Made by a program: the position numbers and the translations under genes
Assembly (NCBI GenBank): GCA_015179025.1
Contig: WHUX01000005.1
Coordinates: 310,001-374,000, forward strand
Direction: 5' to 3'
DNA length: 64,000 nucleotides
Source of the DNA: Terfezia claveryi
Lineage: Eukaryota; Ascomycota; Pezizomycetes; Pezizales; Pezizaceae
Shown: positions 11,551 through 22,073 of the stretch, piece by piece
How the letters are laid out: the number at the start of each line of letters is the position of its first letter
How positions within the stretch are numbered: the stretch's first letter is position 1
Notes under the pieces: model-generated
Databases searched by the model: none
What the model saw: only the letters and a program-made list of their open reading frames with translations
What the model was told of the DNA's origin: nothing

Positions 11551-12388
11551 ATCTGTGGCCCTGGTGATATACGTTTGTAGGTTTGGGGTACTGGTATCTA
11601 GAAAATGATGAGCGTGTCAGGTGATTGCCTTGCTGTTGATAGCAACGCGGGCAAGGGGCGACAGAGAACGGCTCTGGACTACTTTCGTGTTGGTCCTTTC
11701 CTGGGTCGTTTTCCTGGGTCGTTTCCCTGGATCGGCTTTCCTGGGTCGTTTTCCTGGTCGTTTTGGACTGCAGAACTAGTGGGCTTTATGATGATATGTT
11801 TGGAGGTTGTGGTTGACCTGGGAAGGTTTGGCTCTACTGCAGGGATTGCTTAGATAGAGAATATGCAACGTTGAACAGACTGCAAAGGTAGAATGACGAA
11901 ACATCAACTTTGGCATGGCAACGAGACACAGATCTATATCTTATATCTTGGGCTTCCGATACTATGATATCACCATTTGATTCACGTAGTACTGTATGCC
12001 ACTCTCTATGATATGTTTTCTCGCGCATTGGGAGCGAATTCACTGTGCAGTATTTGCAGACGAGAAAATTACGTAGAGAAGGAGCCAAAACCCTCAATCA
12101 TTCCGTGACGCCTGTGAACAAAGATAACCCTGATTCCTTTTGATTCGCCCAGGAAAAAAAAAAGAGAGGAAAATATAAAAGATTAAACACCCATTCCAAT
12201 GTCTTTTGTACCCCTAGCATCACATGATCCCGCTCAGCCGTAACCACTTGATAGTGTGGATTGGCAACTCAAGTGGCGATACTGTGCACCATCGAGAAAA
12301 AGCACAAAGTAAAGGAACCGCCCACGGGCTCATGATATCGAACAAGATTGCCATAAGATCCCAATTTTTTCCCAGGAATATAACGTAT
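11551..12388. other. Intergenic between NSP1 and eS24
   Basis: About 840 bp. It contains the NSP1 promoter and, at 11697-11765, an imperfect tandem repeat. An 87-codon minus-strand open stretch at 11834-12097 has two CxxC-spaced cysteines but no other sign of being coding. The right end is the eS24 3' UTR. Confidence 0.5.
11697..11765 (+). repeat. Imperfect tandem repeat, unit about TTTCCTGGGTCG
   Basis: Five to six degenerate copies of a 12-14 bp unit (ttcctgggtcgttttcctgg) about 150-215 bp upstream of the NSP1 start codon. It could be promoter sequence, but no known factor site is identified. Confidence 0.7.
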
Positions 12389-13053
12389 TTACTTCTTGGA
12401 CTTCTTCTCGACCTTCTTGTTGGCGTTCCTCTGGGTACCACGGATCTGTTTGCCCTTGTTCTTGCGTTGCTTGCCTGTACAAAACGTAAATCAGTAACCT
12501 GCAATTGTGTTGAGACATGTGATTGATCAAACATACGCTGTTGGCGGGAAGGCTTTTCGATTTTCTTGGCTTCTCCGTATCGGACAAGCCTATAATGGGG
12601 CTCGAACTTCTTCAGCGCCTCATAGGTGTCGTATATGAGAGCAAAACCAGTAGTTTTGCCGCCACCAAAGTGGGTTCGCATTCCAAAGACGGAAACGGTA
12701 TTCTTCTCAACCTTGTAGATCTCGGAGAGCTTCTTGCGGAGCTCATCCTTGGAGATGTCTTGAGATTTAAGTCAGCAATCGACGACATACCCAAATATTA
12801 TGAAGAAACCTTACTGGCTCGGTTAGGATGGAGGATGTCGCTGCATTGGCAAGTCGATATTAGCCATTATTCCACCCAGATTTGCAGTGACAGCCCTTCC
12901 ACTCCCCCCGGTGGTAACACCCCCGTCTCGAGAATATTCTGTTTTCTGTTTCCAATGCTGATAGGGCTAAACATACACAACCATCTGCTTGCGAGCCAAC
13001 AAGGGGTTCCTGATGAACTTGCGGGTACGGATAGTAACTGGAGCGTCAGACAT
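12389..13053 (-). CDS. RPS24: 40S ribosomal protein eS24 (Rps24)
   Basis: Small-subunit ribosomal protein needed for pre-rRNA 5' processing and translation. Exons on the minus strand: 13053-12977, 12840-12815, 12758-12537 and 12474-12389, giving 136 residues, the family's usual length. It reads [20 protein letters not shown], then DILHPNRA (a 26-bp second exon), [35 protein letters not shown] and a basic tail ending KKVEKKSKK. Early introns clustered near the 5' end are typical of fungal ribosomal protein genes. All splice sites are GT-AG, with phases that join exactly. Confidence 0.96.
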
Positions 13054-13827
13054 GGTGGCTTATGTTGTTCTTTTACGGGGAACGGAAGATCGACGTTGGC
13101 GATAAGTATCTGTACCGTGGAAGTCGTGGACTCGACGAGCACAGATTCCGTAGTGCTAGTATGGGCGTGGGTTACTGGGTGGTTGTCAAAAGTCGTTGTG
13201 ATAGTTGCTAAATTGATTTTGCTACATACTGAATTTGCCCGCGTGGATATTGGGCAAATTGTGTGAACTTGGCGCAGTAAATTTATTGCAAGGGCAAACC
13301 CTTTACAGTGCTAGAACTAACGATACCTGAAGTAATTACTAAGCAGGTACCCATAGCCGCCACGCCGCCATATGTGAAAGTCGCGCCAGGATAATAATAA
13401 ACAACCTGAGAAATCGATTTTGTGCTCTTTGATTTTGGACGAGAGCAAGTAATTGGCTATTAAGACAGCTGCTCAAAACTCATCGGTCACATACAATCAA
13501 CCTCCAACGCTCCTTCGAGAACGCTGCTGTTTTATGCCGATTTGCTGGCAAGCCAGACTAAGAAGCCATATCTACGTACTACAGGTTCTGTTTATGTTTT
13601 ATCTAATTGTAATAAATATAAGTGTGTTTATGAAATACACAAGTTACGGGGGGGCGAAGTGGGAAGTAAATAAACTCAATACAATCCAACGAATGTGCCC
13701 ACCATGTCGCTTATCGGATTATAACCATCCACCCTACTATCAGAAACGCATAAAGACATATCATTTTTGAAGATTCCCTGCTCGAAGCGACACTTTACTC
13801 TATTCGAATATTAGGCCGATTACATCC
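13054..13827. other. Divergent promoter region between eS24 and the acidic clathrin-accessory-like gene
   Basis: About 770 bp shared by two divergently transcribed genes. No further gene is recognised. The stretch is AT-rich between 13580 and 13780. Confidence 0.5.
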
Positions 13828-15541
13828 ATGGCGGGCTCAACCCCCCAGTCTCCAGACCATCTGGGCATTGATACCTATTTCTCACCACCAGTAACACCCG
13901 GGTGTAAGTAGTATCTCTTTAGAGCTGACCTGGCTGGGATAAGCAGCTAAGCGTATATCTACAGACGTTTCTGCTGAAGAAGACCACTTCTCAGATGCTA
14001 CTGAAGGCATGAGGGACGAAAGCTTTGATGATACTCCCAGCACCCCAGTTAGAACTCCATTGCATCCGGAGGACGAAGGTGATCTACCTACGCCAACTGA
14101 ATTATCACCATATGCTATAAGACTCAATACGCCTGGGAACTCGCCCACTCGGGCAATTGGCACTAGGGCAGAAGTAGCGGTCCAGACAGAGGACAATGCA
14201 TTGCAGTTATCTTACAACGATGATTTGGGTAGTGTGCCCGTAATATCAGACACGAGGCCAGAACCCAAGGGGGAAAAAGGAGAGGATGGAGGAAAGTCTA
14301 TTGGCCCAACGACACAACAAGAGCCGAATACACAAACGAAGGTTGTCCAGGAGGCGGAGGCCATGATAAAAGGGGAGAACGGTCAAGCTGTGAAAGACGG
14401 GGGGAAGGGGGCGACTATTGCCACGAACAGCGAGGCGGAGGCAGTAAAGGAAGAAGCTAATGGATTTAGCGACTGCTTTGGCGACAGTTTTTGTCAGTCA
14501 GAGGAAACTAAAGACAATGAAGACGGGTTTGCGGCCGATTTTGGCGACGACTTTGACGATTTTGGAGAGGCTGTAGAAGGAGACGATGGCTTTGAAGACT
14601 TCGAGGGGTTCGAAGGGGGATGCTCACCAGGGTTTTCTGAACCAGCAACACCAGTAACACCAGCGCCTCCAGCAGTTCCGGTGCTTCCTGTGGTATTTCA
14701 CTTCCCCTATAGGCATATATCATGTGTGAATACTAACCCAATATAGCCGGTCATTGACTTTGATTCCTTCGACAGCGGCGAGGATGCCCAGTCTACAATT
14801 TGTAATATCGTGAGTAAGTTATATCCAAATGACGAGACTGGACCTCCCATAAAGCAACTTCAGCGAACAAGGACTGGGATGTTCCTTACAGAGAGAAGGT
14901 GATATTTTACTCCACGGGGATCTTGAACTACAACCAACTAATACAATTAAACCAGTGAATCATTATGGAATCAACTCGTTGCCACCCCACCTCTCCAGCC
15001 CCCAGACTGGAAACGCTCCCGCATCCGCCGTCTCTTTCTTGTCTCCCTTGGTGTTCCCGTCGATCTCGATGAAATTCTCCCTGCCTCAAAACAAAAGAAA
15101 CTCATCCTTCCTTCCACTAAAGCCCTTCCCGCACATCTTACTTCGTCATCTACCCCACCCTCCCGCCGCTCATCCATAGATTCGGCTTTCGGCGTATCGA
15201 GACACAACCGAAGCAAATCTCGCAATCGAGCAGCAACAGGTAGTCGAGCACCATCTTCTCACAGGGCGTCGAGAGCGGATAAGAATCCTCCAATGCCAGA
15301 GTTCGATGAATTTGCGGCGAGGATATTATGTACGACAAGTGACTTGGTGCTGGCGGGGATGAGGGAGAAGGATTTAAGAGAGCATATAAATACGTTGCAG
15401 GACTTAACAAATACAGCGAGTGAGCTTTTAACCTGGTGGTTGAAGAAGAGGGATGGGGCAATGGGAGATAAGGAGACGTTTGAGACAGTGATAGAGAGTT
15501 TGGTGGGTTATGCGAGGAAGACAAGGACAGGTGCTCGATAG
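13828..15541 (+). CDS. Acidic DF-motif protein with conserved fungal C-terminal domain, probable AP-1/clathrin accessory (Laa2/aftiphilin-like)
   Basis: Five exons: 13828-13903, 13965-14692, 14747-14809, 14864-14898 and 14956-15541, predicted 495 residues. Residues about 185-235 are rich in acidic phenylalanine motifs (GDDFDDFG, DGFEDFEGF), the kind that bind clathrin-adaptor ear domains. The C-terminal half starts SLWNQLVATPPLQPPDWKR and continues SRIRRLFLVSLGVPVDLDEI, a block I know as strongly conserved in fungal proteins of the Laa2/DUF5102 type and similar to the clathrin-binding region of aftiphilin. It ends with a helical part (MREKDLREHINTLQDL, ETVIESLVGYARK). Role in AP-1 vesicle traffic is inferred from these motifs. 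The 35-bp fourth exon and its phase were set by keeping the conserved frame; one alternative donor 4 bp away gives a different short peptide there but then stops, so I rejected it. Confidence 0.7.
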
Positions 15542-15881
15542 CACAATTGTTATGGTACTTGGTGAAGGTGGCTATTTATACTTATTGTACATTGAGGAGT
15601 TTTATGGGAAGGTACTTGGGGCTTTTGTTATATATTTCTAATTTTCTCTAATTTCAAACTGTGGGAGTTTGGCTAGACTTTGATAGTCTGGATGGTTGGA
15701 CTAAAGATAGTCTGGGTATTTTTAAACCAAGTCTCACTGCACTCAACAAATGAGGGAAACCGTAAATAAGATGGGTAGGGATACAAAGCTATCTCATGAG
15801 AAGTAGATTTTGTCATAATAAGCATTCTAACGCTTTACCAGAAGCAATTTCGCCACAACCCAGGTGTGCTATATTCATAAT
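15542..15881. other. Convergent intergenic region
   Basis: About 340 bp between two converging genes, holding both 3' UTRs. It includes two copies of tagtctgg (near 15683 and 15707), a motif that recurs in the repeat cluster at 59.6-60.3 kb. Nothing else is seen. Confidence 0.5.
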
Positions 15882-18880
15882 CTAATGCTCTTCCCCTACC
15901 CCATCTATATTGAATTTTCGCCTCTTATTACTCTCCCTCAATGCCTGAGTCGCCATCAGCGAACTCTGCCTACCTGCCTTCTTCTGCATCTTCTCAATCT
16001 CTTCCTCCGCACTGACCGCGTCCTGGCTCGACCACTCGAGCACCAACTTCCTTCCGAGAAAATGGGTATCCTTGAGTGTATCCATTGCAGTAGCAGCTTC
16101 CTTCGCAGTGATAAATTCTGCAAATGCGAACCCTGAGGAGTGGGAACCGAATTTCTTGGGGAGACGGACAGCTTTAAGTTTTCCATAAGGACTACAAGGA
16201 GATCAGTACACGCTAGCTGCAATGTATGTATGAGATGTGAGAGAAAGGATTCGGAACATACGCAACAAGTCGCCTAATGTCCTTCTCCGTGGCTTCGAAC
16301 GGCAAGTTCTTGAGTATAACCTTGGTTTTGTTTCCAACCGCCTTCTTTGCTAAGTCATCCTTCCTTCGCTCAGCAGCAGCATCGGCTCCCCGATGAGAGG
16401 CTTTCACTAGTAATTGATACCCATCCAAGGTATAACCGTTCATAGCCGCCATAGCTGCATGTGCTTGCGCCTTTGTCTTGAACTCCACAAACCCGAATCC
16501 CATGCTGAGTGTTGCACCGGGTTTCTTCGGGTCGTTTTTCATCTTAACAGTAGCTTTGCGGAAGCCATCAATTGACGAAAAAACTTTAGTGAGAGTGGCT
16601 GTTGTGGTAGAGAAGTTTAGATTACGCACGTAGAGCGTAGTGGTATCCACTTCCTCTGATTCATCTGGTTGGAGAAGTTCCTGAGCGGATACCTTAGGAA
16701 CTTTTGCGTCAGGACCAGTTCCAGTTCTAGGGGCCGTTGAAGTGCCAGCAGGGACAAAGTCTGGATCTAATAGCTCCTTTGGTGCCTTCTCTAGGAACAA
16801 CACCGTGTTTTTAAATCGCCGATATGCCATACTGGAATATGCCGCACGAGCAACGGGCGCTTGTACGAATTCCACGATAGCAATGGTCCCAGCTGGTGGC
16901 ATAAGGGCTCTCCTAAGTTCACCGAATTCTCCGAACATTTTCGTAATCTCCTCTCGTGTTGTTCCATATGGAAAGTTTTTTACCAGGATGACTTTATCGT
17001 CTTTCTGCTTATATTTTGGGTTTCTCCCGAAGGCCTCCAGGTTGACACCATTGTCCTTGAAATATTGTTTTGTTTCTTGAATAACCTGGGTTTCGGCATG
17101 GGCTTGCTTTATTGCGGCGTCCGTGGATGTGGGATCAAGAAGCTCGGATTTAGATACTCCCAGTCGTTCGGCCATGGAGGAGATTACAGCATCGATCTTT
17201 GCCATCAATTAGTATAGGGAACGCAGACAGCGTGGGCACCAGCAGCAACGCACATTCATGTACATCGAGTTCCAGTTAAACGAATTGGTTGCAGTGTATT
17301 TTTTCTTTAATTCCAACTGCTTTTTTAGCGGCAGTTTGGCTATGCCAAATTCATCCAGTTTATTTTCTCTTTTTGCAGCGCCTGCTATGATATGAAGCAA
17401 CCGCCCCTGAAAAATTTTTTTTTCCATTGCTCGATAAGCACCCACTGCATTTGCAGGAGATTTATATAAGACAAAAGCGAACCCTTTGCTCTGATTGGTT
17501 TTGATATCCAGTACAAGGTGTGCCTGAAAAGCTCAAATGTTAGCTATTATCCAAAAGAAAGATCTTGATGCCAAAAATATGAGGAAAGTACGTGTTTATT
17601 CAGATAATTTTACTATCTATTCCGAATGATGACATCATTTGCATTGCATAAGATGTCCCTATCAGGTTTATCATCATTGAGCGTAGGGGGCGGGCAAGTG
17701 GAAGGAAATATAAGGGAATAAAAGTTGGAAAATGTAGTACCTCTTCAAGTTCACCAAAAGGCTCGAAGGCTTGCCAAAGCTCTTCCTCTGTTGTTGTATA
17801 TGGTAAGTTCCGTAAAAATAATCTACCTGATTTACTGATCTCTTCTATTATCGAATCGACTTCAGCCTTGTACTCTTCTCCGTCCTCCTCCTGTGACTTC
17901 TGCCCACCAGCAGTGACCACTGGCGAGTCTTCATTGGCCTCAATCTGCATAATGGAAGCCCCCTCAGTCTCAGTGATTTCAGGTACTGGAGGCTTCCCTG
18001 TTGCCGTAATTTGTTGAGCGAGATGTCCCTCAATATCATCAGTCAAATCAAGCAATCGACTTGTTCTTGATCTGAGCCATTCCTCATCTGTGATCGCTCG
18101 CTGCTCCTCTTCAGCGAATTTAGTGACTGCTGTGAGAGCATCCTCAGAAGATACTTTCACAAGATCTTCCATTACATTGTCTGTACCAAATACCAGGGCA
18201 TCAGTGGCTACCATGTCCTTGGATTTAGTTGGCTTAGTTTTAATCTCAACGAATTCATCGTCAGAATCACCTTCCTCCGCTTGAATCATTGGAGCACTAT
18301 CCTGGTTTGTAATAGCTAGTTCACCATTCGACCATGTTTTCGCCTGCGAGGAAGGTTGCATGACTTCCAGGTACTCTTGCAATTTAGCATCAGTAGCAGG
18401 GTTTGGTCCTTCTACTTCATCTCGTTTCCGTTTCAGGGAATTTGAGAGGTCTTGTGCTGGGATCTTTGGCTCATGCTTGCGTTGATATGCAGAGGAGCCT
18501 GGTGTATATGCACTCCATGGCCTTGGGAGATTATTATCTGCAATCTGAATGAGGTCAGCTTGAAAGTCTTGTTGCCTCAATCAAGTGATACCCACTGGTC
18601 TGGCGATTTCAACAGCTATCCTTGACATGCGAATGAATGTCTTGTTGAAATACTTGACCGCTCTCTCAGCATCCTCTGGTGATTTAAAACCAACATATCC
18701 AATGCGGCGGTTTGGGATTAGCTTGATATCAGTAACGGGAGCAAATTTGCTGAAGTGTTCCCTGAAGTCGTTTTCAGTAAACTTGCTTGGAGGAAGGTTC
18801 TTGATGAATATCCGTGAAGACCTGGACGTTCCAATCAGTTACATTGTTGGCGACTCGGTTGAGAGTAGGGAAGCTCACAT
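15882..18880 (-). CDS. MRD1: Multiple RNA-binding domain protein Mrd1 (pre-rRNA processing)
   Basis: Nucleolar protein that binds 35S pre-rRNA and promotes the early cleavages giving 18S rRNA. Exons on the minus strand: 18880-18879, 18821-18596, 18544-17741, 17523-17254, 17196-16262 and 16191-15882, predicted 848 residues. Five RRMs are visible: RRM1 with IFIKNLPPSKFTENDF at the N-terminus, RRM2 with LFLRNLPYTTTEEELW, RRM3 with VILVKNFPYGTTREEI, RRM4 with LYVRNLNFSTTTATL, and RRM5 with VILKNLPFEATEKDIRRL. Between RRM1 and RRM2 lies the family marker LPRPWSAYTPGSSAYQ; before RRM3 come NWNSMYMN and MAERLGVSKSELLDPTS. The only frame-consistent way to begin RRM1 is an intron after the first two bases of the start codon (AT|G); see findings. 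Length and order match the family. Confidence 0.94.
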
Positions 18881-19265
18881 GCCTCCGACAATCAAGTGGG
18901 TATTGGAAGAAGGGATGGTGCGTACCGTAAGGCTGGATGGGATGAGATTGAAAATCTAAGGGGATGGTGGATTTTTTCTCTCTTAAACTCGGAGCCAAGA
19001 TTTCACCTTGCCAAGCCAGCACAAGGTGAGCCAAGCTCCCATTGTTAGATTACCGTACATCCAAGCTCCTCTCCTCGGACACTAGTGACAAGATCCCCAC
19101 CCTGGAAAAGATAAACACCCACTCGCCTCTCCCACCACCAGACCTGTTAGCAAGACACGCTTTCACACAACTCATCAATCTCCGACATTACTTCGCCTTT
19201 GTTCCGAATATTGGCCTCACATCCTTTTGAACAAACCTGACACAGAGAAAACTATTTAAACCAAA
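18881..19265. promoter_or_regulatory. Bidirectional promoter region between MRD1 and the dynein light chain gene
   Basis: The two genes start 385 bp apart in opposite directions, so this stretch carries both 5' UTRs and core promoters. No known factor site is claimed. Confidence 0.55.
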
Positions 19266-20152
19266 ATGGGCGTCGACAATAAAGCTTCTGTTGACAAGGG
19301 TGAGTCTCGTCTCGTGCTCCCTCTCGATCCTCAGCTGCAGAGTTATCATGTATACACTATACCTTCCAAAAGATGTCGTGTATCCACGGCTTCCTAGTTC
19401 AATACCTCGTTTTCCGGTTCGAGCTGTCAGGGCTGACATACGCCTTTCGCGAATAGTTGTCATCAAGTCTGCCGACATGGTGTGTCTCTCCCATTCAGCA
19501 TATCAACAAGCTGCACATGGCCTCCCATCATTGCCCATCGGAGTCTTTAATCACTAACTCCATCACACAGACTGAGGAGATGCAGCAGTATTCGATTCAA
19601 GTGGGTACGTTGTCATTCTGCCCAAATTCTTTGGTCCTGTACACAGGAACTAACACCTTATGGGATTTAACAGCCAAAGAAGCGATGGGTCAATTCACCA
19701 TTGAGAAGGTAGCTCCAGATGGATTCTGCAGTACGATCAGTATAGTTGACTTTTCCTCGTAGGAAATTGCTCAACACATAAAGAAGGAGGTATGTGATAG
19801 ACATCGCCTTCACGTTTTCGTAGAATCAGCAACTGACAAAGTTTTCAGTTCGATAGCCGTCATGGATCTACATGTGAGCTTATGTTTAGCCAACTCGTTC
19901 CCCCATAGTATAACTAACCGGCCCTTTCAGGGCATTGCATCGTGGGAAGGAACTTCGGAAGCTTCGTCACCCATGGTATGCCCGCTCAGAGGACCCCCGC
20001 CCCGATCAAAATCCCCATGCCTATATATGTAAAAGTGCAGCTTTGAACAATATTCGTTGCTAATGATGTTTTCCTTATGCAATATAGAGACAAAGCACTT
20101 CATATATTTCTATGTTGGCAACCTAGCTGTGTTGCTCTTCAAAACCGCATAA
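19266..20152 (+). CDS. Dynein light chain LC8 (DYNLL family)
   Basis: Dimeric hub protein of the cytoplasmic dynein motor that also binds many other partners. Eight exons: 19266-19299, 19457-19479, 19571-19604, 19674-19708, 19763-19789, 19849-19873, 19932-19976 and 20088-20152, for 95 residues. The join reads [56 protein letters not shown] and a VLLFKTA end, the LC8 core throughout, with the [11 protein letters not shown] ligand-groove strand intact. All introns are GT-AG and phases agree. Exons average 36 bp, which is why no single open frame shows the gene. The N-terminal 12 residues are poorly conserved, as in other fungi. Confidence 0.93.
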
Positions 20153-20942
20153 GCACCTGCCGCTCGATGTACACCATCTTTCTTTTTTGGATTGGGATCT
20201 ATGTTTCGTTCCAGGAGTTCTTCCGTGTGAGATGGGTAGCGGACAGCATATGTGGGGAACAAGAACCGAGCAAACTCATTACATTACCGGGTGGGGCAGA
20301 TACTGAACTTACATGGGATGCAAAGACAGAGATAATGACCCACAACCTCCAATCTTTCTCCTGTATTCGACGCCGCCGGATCTTCTATGAACCGGCGATT
20401 AAATTACCTTCTTCTAACATCTTCCTGTCCTTTTGATATCTTGTGAGCGTCTACTAGGTATTTTATATTGTCTGAGTTGGTTATTGTTTTCATGTTCTTT
20501 GAAAAAAGACTTGTTCTACACTCCCATTGTGCTAGTGTTTTGAGTCAAGAGCTCGGGCTTCTCTGCATATTCTGTCGGCCCGGAAGTGCTCAATAGGAAT
20601 GCCCGTTGGCTATAATCGCACTTCTGCCTAGGTGCTCCCATAAAAAGCCACTTCTCAATCTGGTTTGCGGTGAATTTAAGCTTATTGGTGCATGCATTAT
20701 CCTCCATCTCCTGCATAATCGCGTTTTATTGCTTTGATCATTTATTGTATTCCAATTTCCTTCAATATTGTCATTTACTACACTGATCTTGCGCCACTTG
20801 AAACTTGTACTAGGAAGTTGCATTCGCGAGATACCGAAAAAATGATTATGGTTTTGTCCCTAATTAACTCCGTGTAAAGAAACCAGACATCAACTAGCAC
20901 CCGAATTTATGTCTTATCACTTCCAGTCTGCTTGCTCGTGAC
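20153..20942. other. Convergent intergenic region between LC8 and UTP11
   Basis: About 790 bp holding two 3' UTRs. No gene, repeat or RNA is recognised in it. Confidence 0.5.
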
Positions 20943-21791
20943 TTATTTCTTCCTCTCCTTCGAGAACTTGCCAGGCTTCCCTAACCCAACACCTTTCCCG
21001 AACCTCTCCCGTTGTAGTACCAGCTCTCTTTCAGCCTTCTCCAGTTCCTCGCTTCTCTTCATCCTCTGTACCAACTCGTTCAATTTCCCTTCCCTTGCCT
21101 TTGCCCTCCTTTTCCGTTCTTGTAATTTATGTAGTCTCTTCTGTTTACCGTTTACCTGTTGATTCTCTCCCGGCACCTGCTTTTTCAGCTCTATCTCTGC
21201 CAGCTGCTCCTTCCTTAGCCTATTACCAGCTCTATTGACAAGCTCCGGTACTGTATCAAAATGCTTCACAGGGTCAAACTCCTTCGCCTCCTCCCTTGAC
21301 TCCACAAATACCGTATGTTTCCTCTTCTTCCCCGACGTCGACACCCCATCCAAATTCAACAATGCCGCTTCAACTTCCAATCTCTCGATAGCTTTCTTTT
21401 CAATGGCCGACTTCACACGGAGGTATCCGACATCTTGGGTCTTGAGTAGCTTGACGGTGTCATTGTCGAGGGCGCGGTTACCACGATCAACAATGTGGAT
21501 ACCCTTTGAGGTCCGTTGGCTGTTGGTCATGCTGTAGTAGAACTCATCGGGATTGCGGGCGTTGGCTTTCTCTTGGAGCGCTTTTAAGCGGGCTTTTTTG
21601 GCGTTATAGTCCTTCGAACGAAGCTTGTAATCTTTCTTTTTCTCGAGAAGCCCCCATTTTGAGCGCTCGAGAGGTTGGGCTCGCTCCTTGTGGTTGCGCC
21701 GCTGAGGAGGTTAGTTAGCACACTATTTGGTATGGTTGTGGACGACTGAAAGGCTGGGGCTTACCTGAACGGCATTCCTCATGGACGACAT
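20943..21791 (-). CDS. UTP11: U3 small nucleolar RNA-associated protein 11 (UTP11)
   Basis: Subunit of the small-subunit processome that processes 18S pre-rRNA in the nucleolus. Two exons on the minus strand: 21791-21765 (MSSMRNAVQ) and 21701-20943, total 261 residues, normal for the family. Diagnostic parts are RRNHKERAQPLERSKWGLLE, EKKKDYKLRSKDYNAKK, ARNPDEFYYSMTNSQRTSKG and YLRVKSAIEKKAIERLE, followed by a long basic helical tail (KQKRLHKLQERKRRAKAREG) ending GKFSKERKK. It is head-to-head with RPB2, 282 bp apart. Confidence 0.95.
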
Positions 21792-22073
21792 GACGGAGTA
21801 AACCGTTGCAATCTGTGGGGTAGCTGTTTTTCGAGCCTTAAAGTTGCCGGCTAGATATTTTGAATTTGCCCTTTCCCTGTCCGCCAAGATTTTCAAGTTT
21901 ACCTAAGCAGAGCCGCATTTGGAGCTATCGCCCCTGCGCTTCCATTAGTAAGACGCCGCAATGTTGGTAGGTTGGTAGCTGGTTGTTGTGTCCCTTTATT
22001 CTCTCCTGTCCCGCTGATACTTCCTTTACACCACACGTTCTTTCATTGTGAGGCCATTTTCCGACAAGGCACC
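21792..22073. promoter_or_regulatory. Bidirectional promoter region between UTP11 and RPB2
   Basis: A compact 282-bp gap between two divergently transcribed essential genes. An in-frame ATG at 21972 precedes the RPB2 start used here, but the 34 residues it would add are hydrophobic and Pro/His-rich, unlike RPB2 N-termini, so it is probably 5' UTR. Confidence 0.55.

Noticed and set aside
10193..11608. Long Ala/Val/Pro-rich open frame (471 codons) on the plus strand
   Set aside because: It is the exact antisense of the NSP1 FG-repeat region, whose biased codons leave the opposite strand open; NSP1 itself is certain.
11834..12097. Small minus-strand frame with CKYC
   Set aside because: No second metal-binding pair, no splice context and no similarity I recognise; more likely intergenic.
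14799..14900. Alternative donor at 14812 giving NKDWDVPYREK in the acidic clathrin-accessory-like gene
   Set aside because: That phase leads to a stop right after the next junction; the donor ATC|GTGAGT keeps the frame into the conserved domain.
21972..22073. Upstream in-frame ATG as the RPB2 start
   Set aside because: The 34 added residues do not resemble RPB2 N-termini, and the conserved acidic start follows the ATG at 22074.
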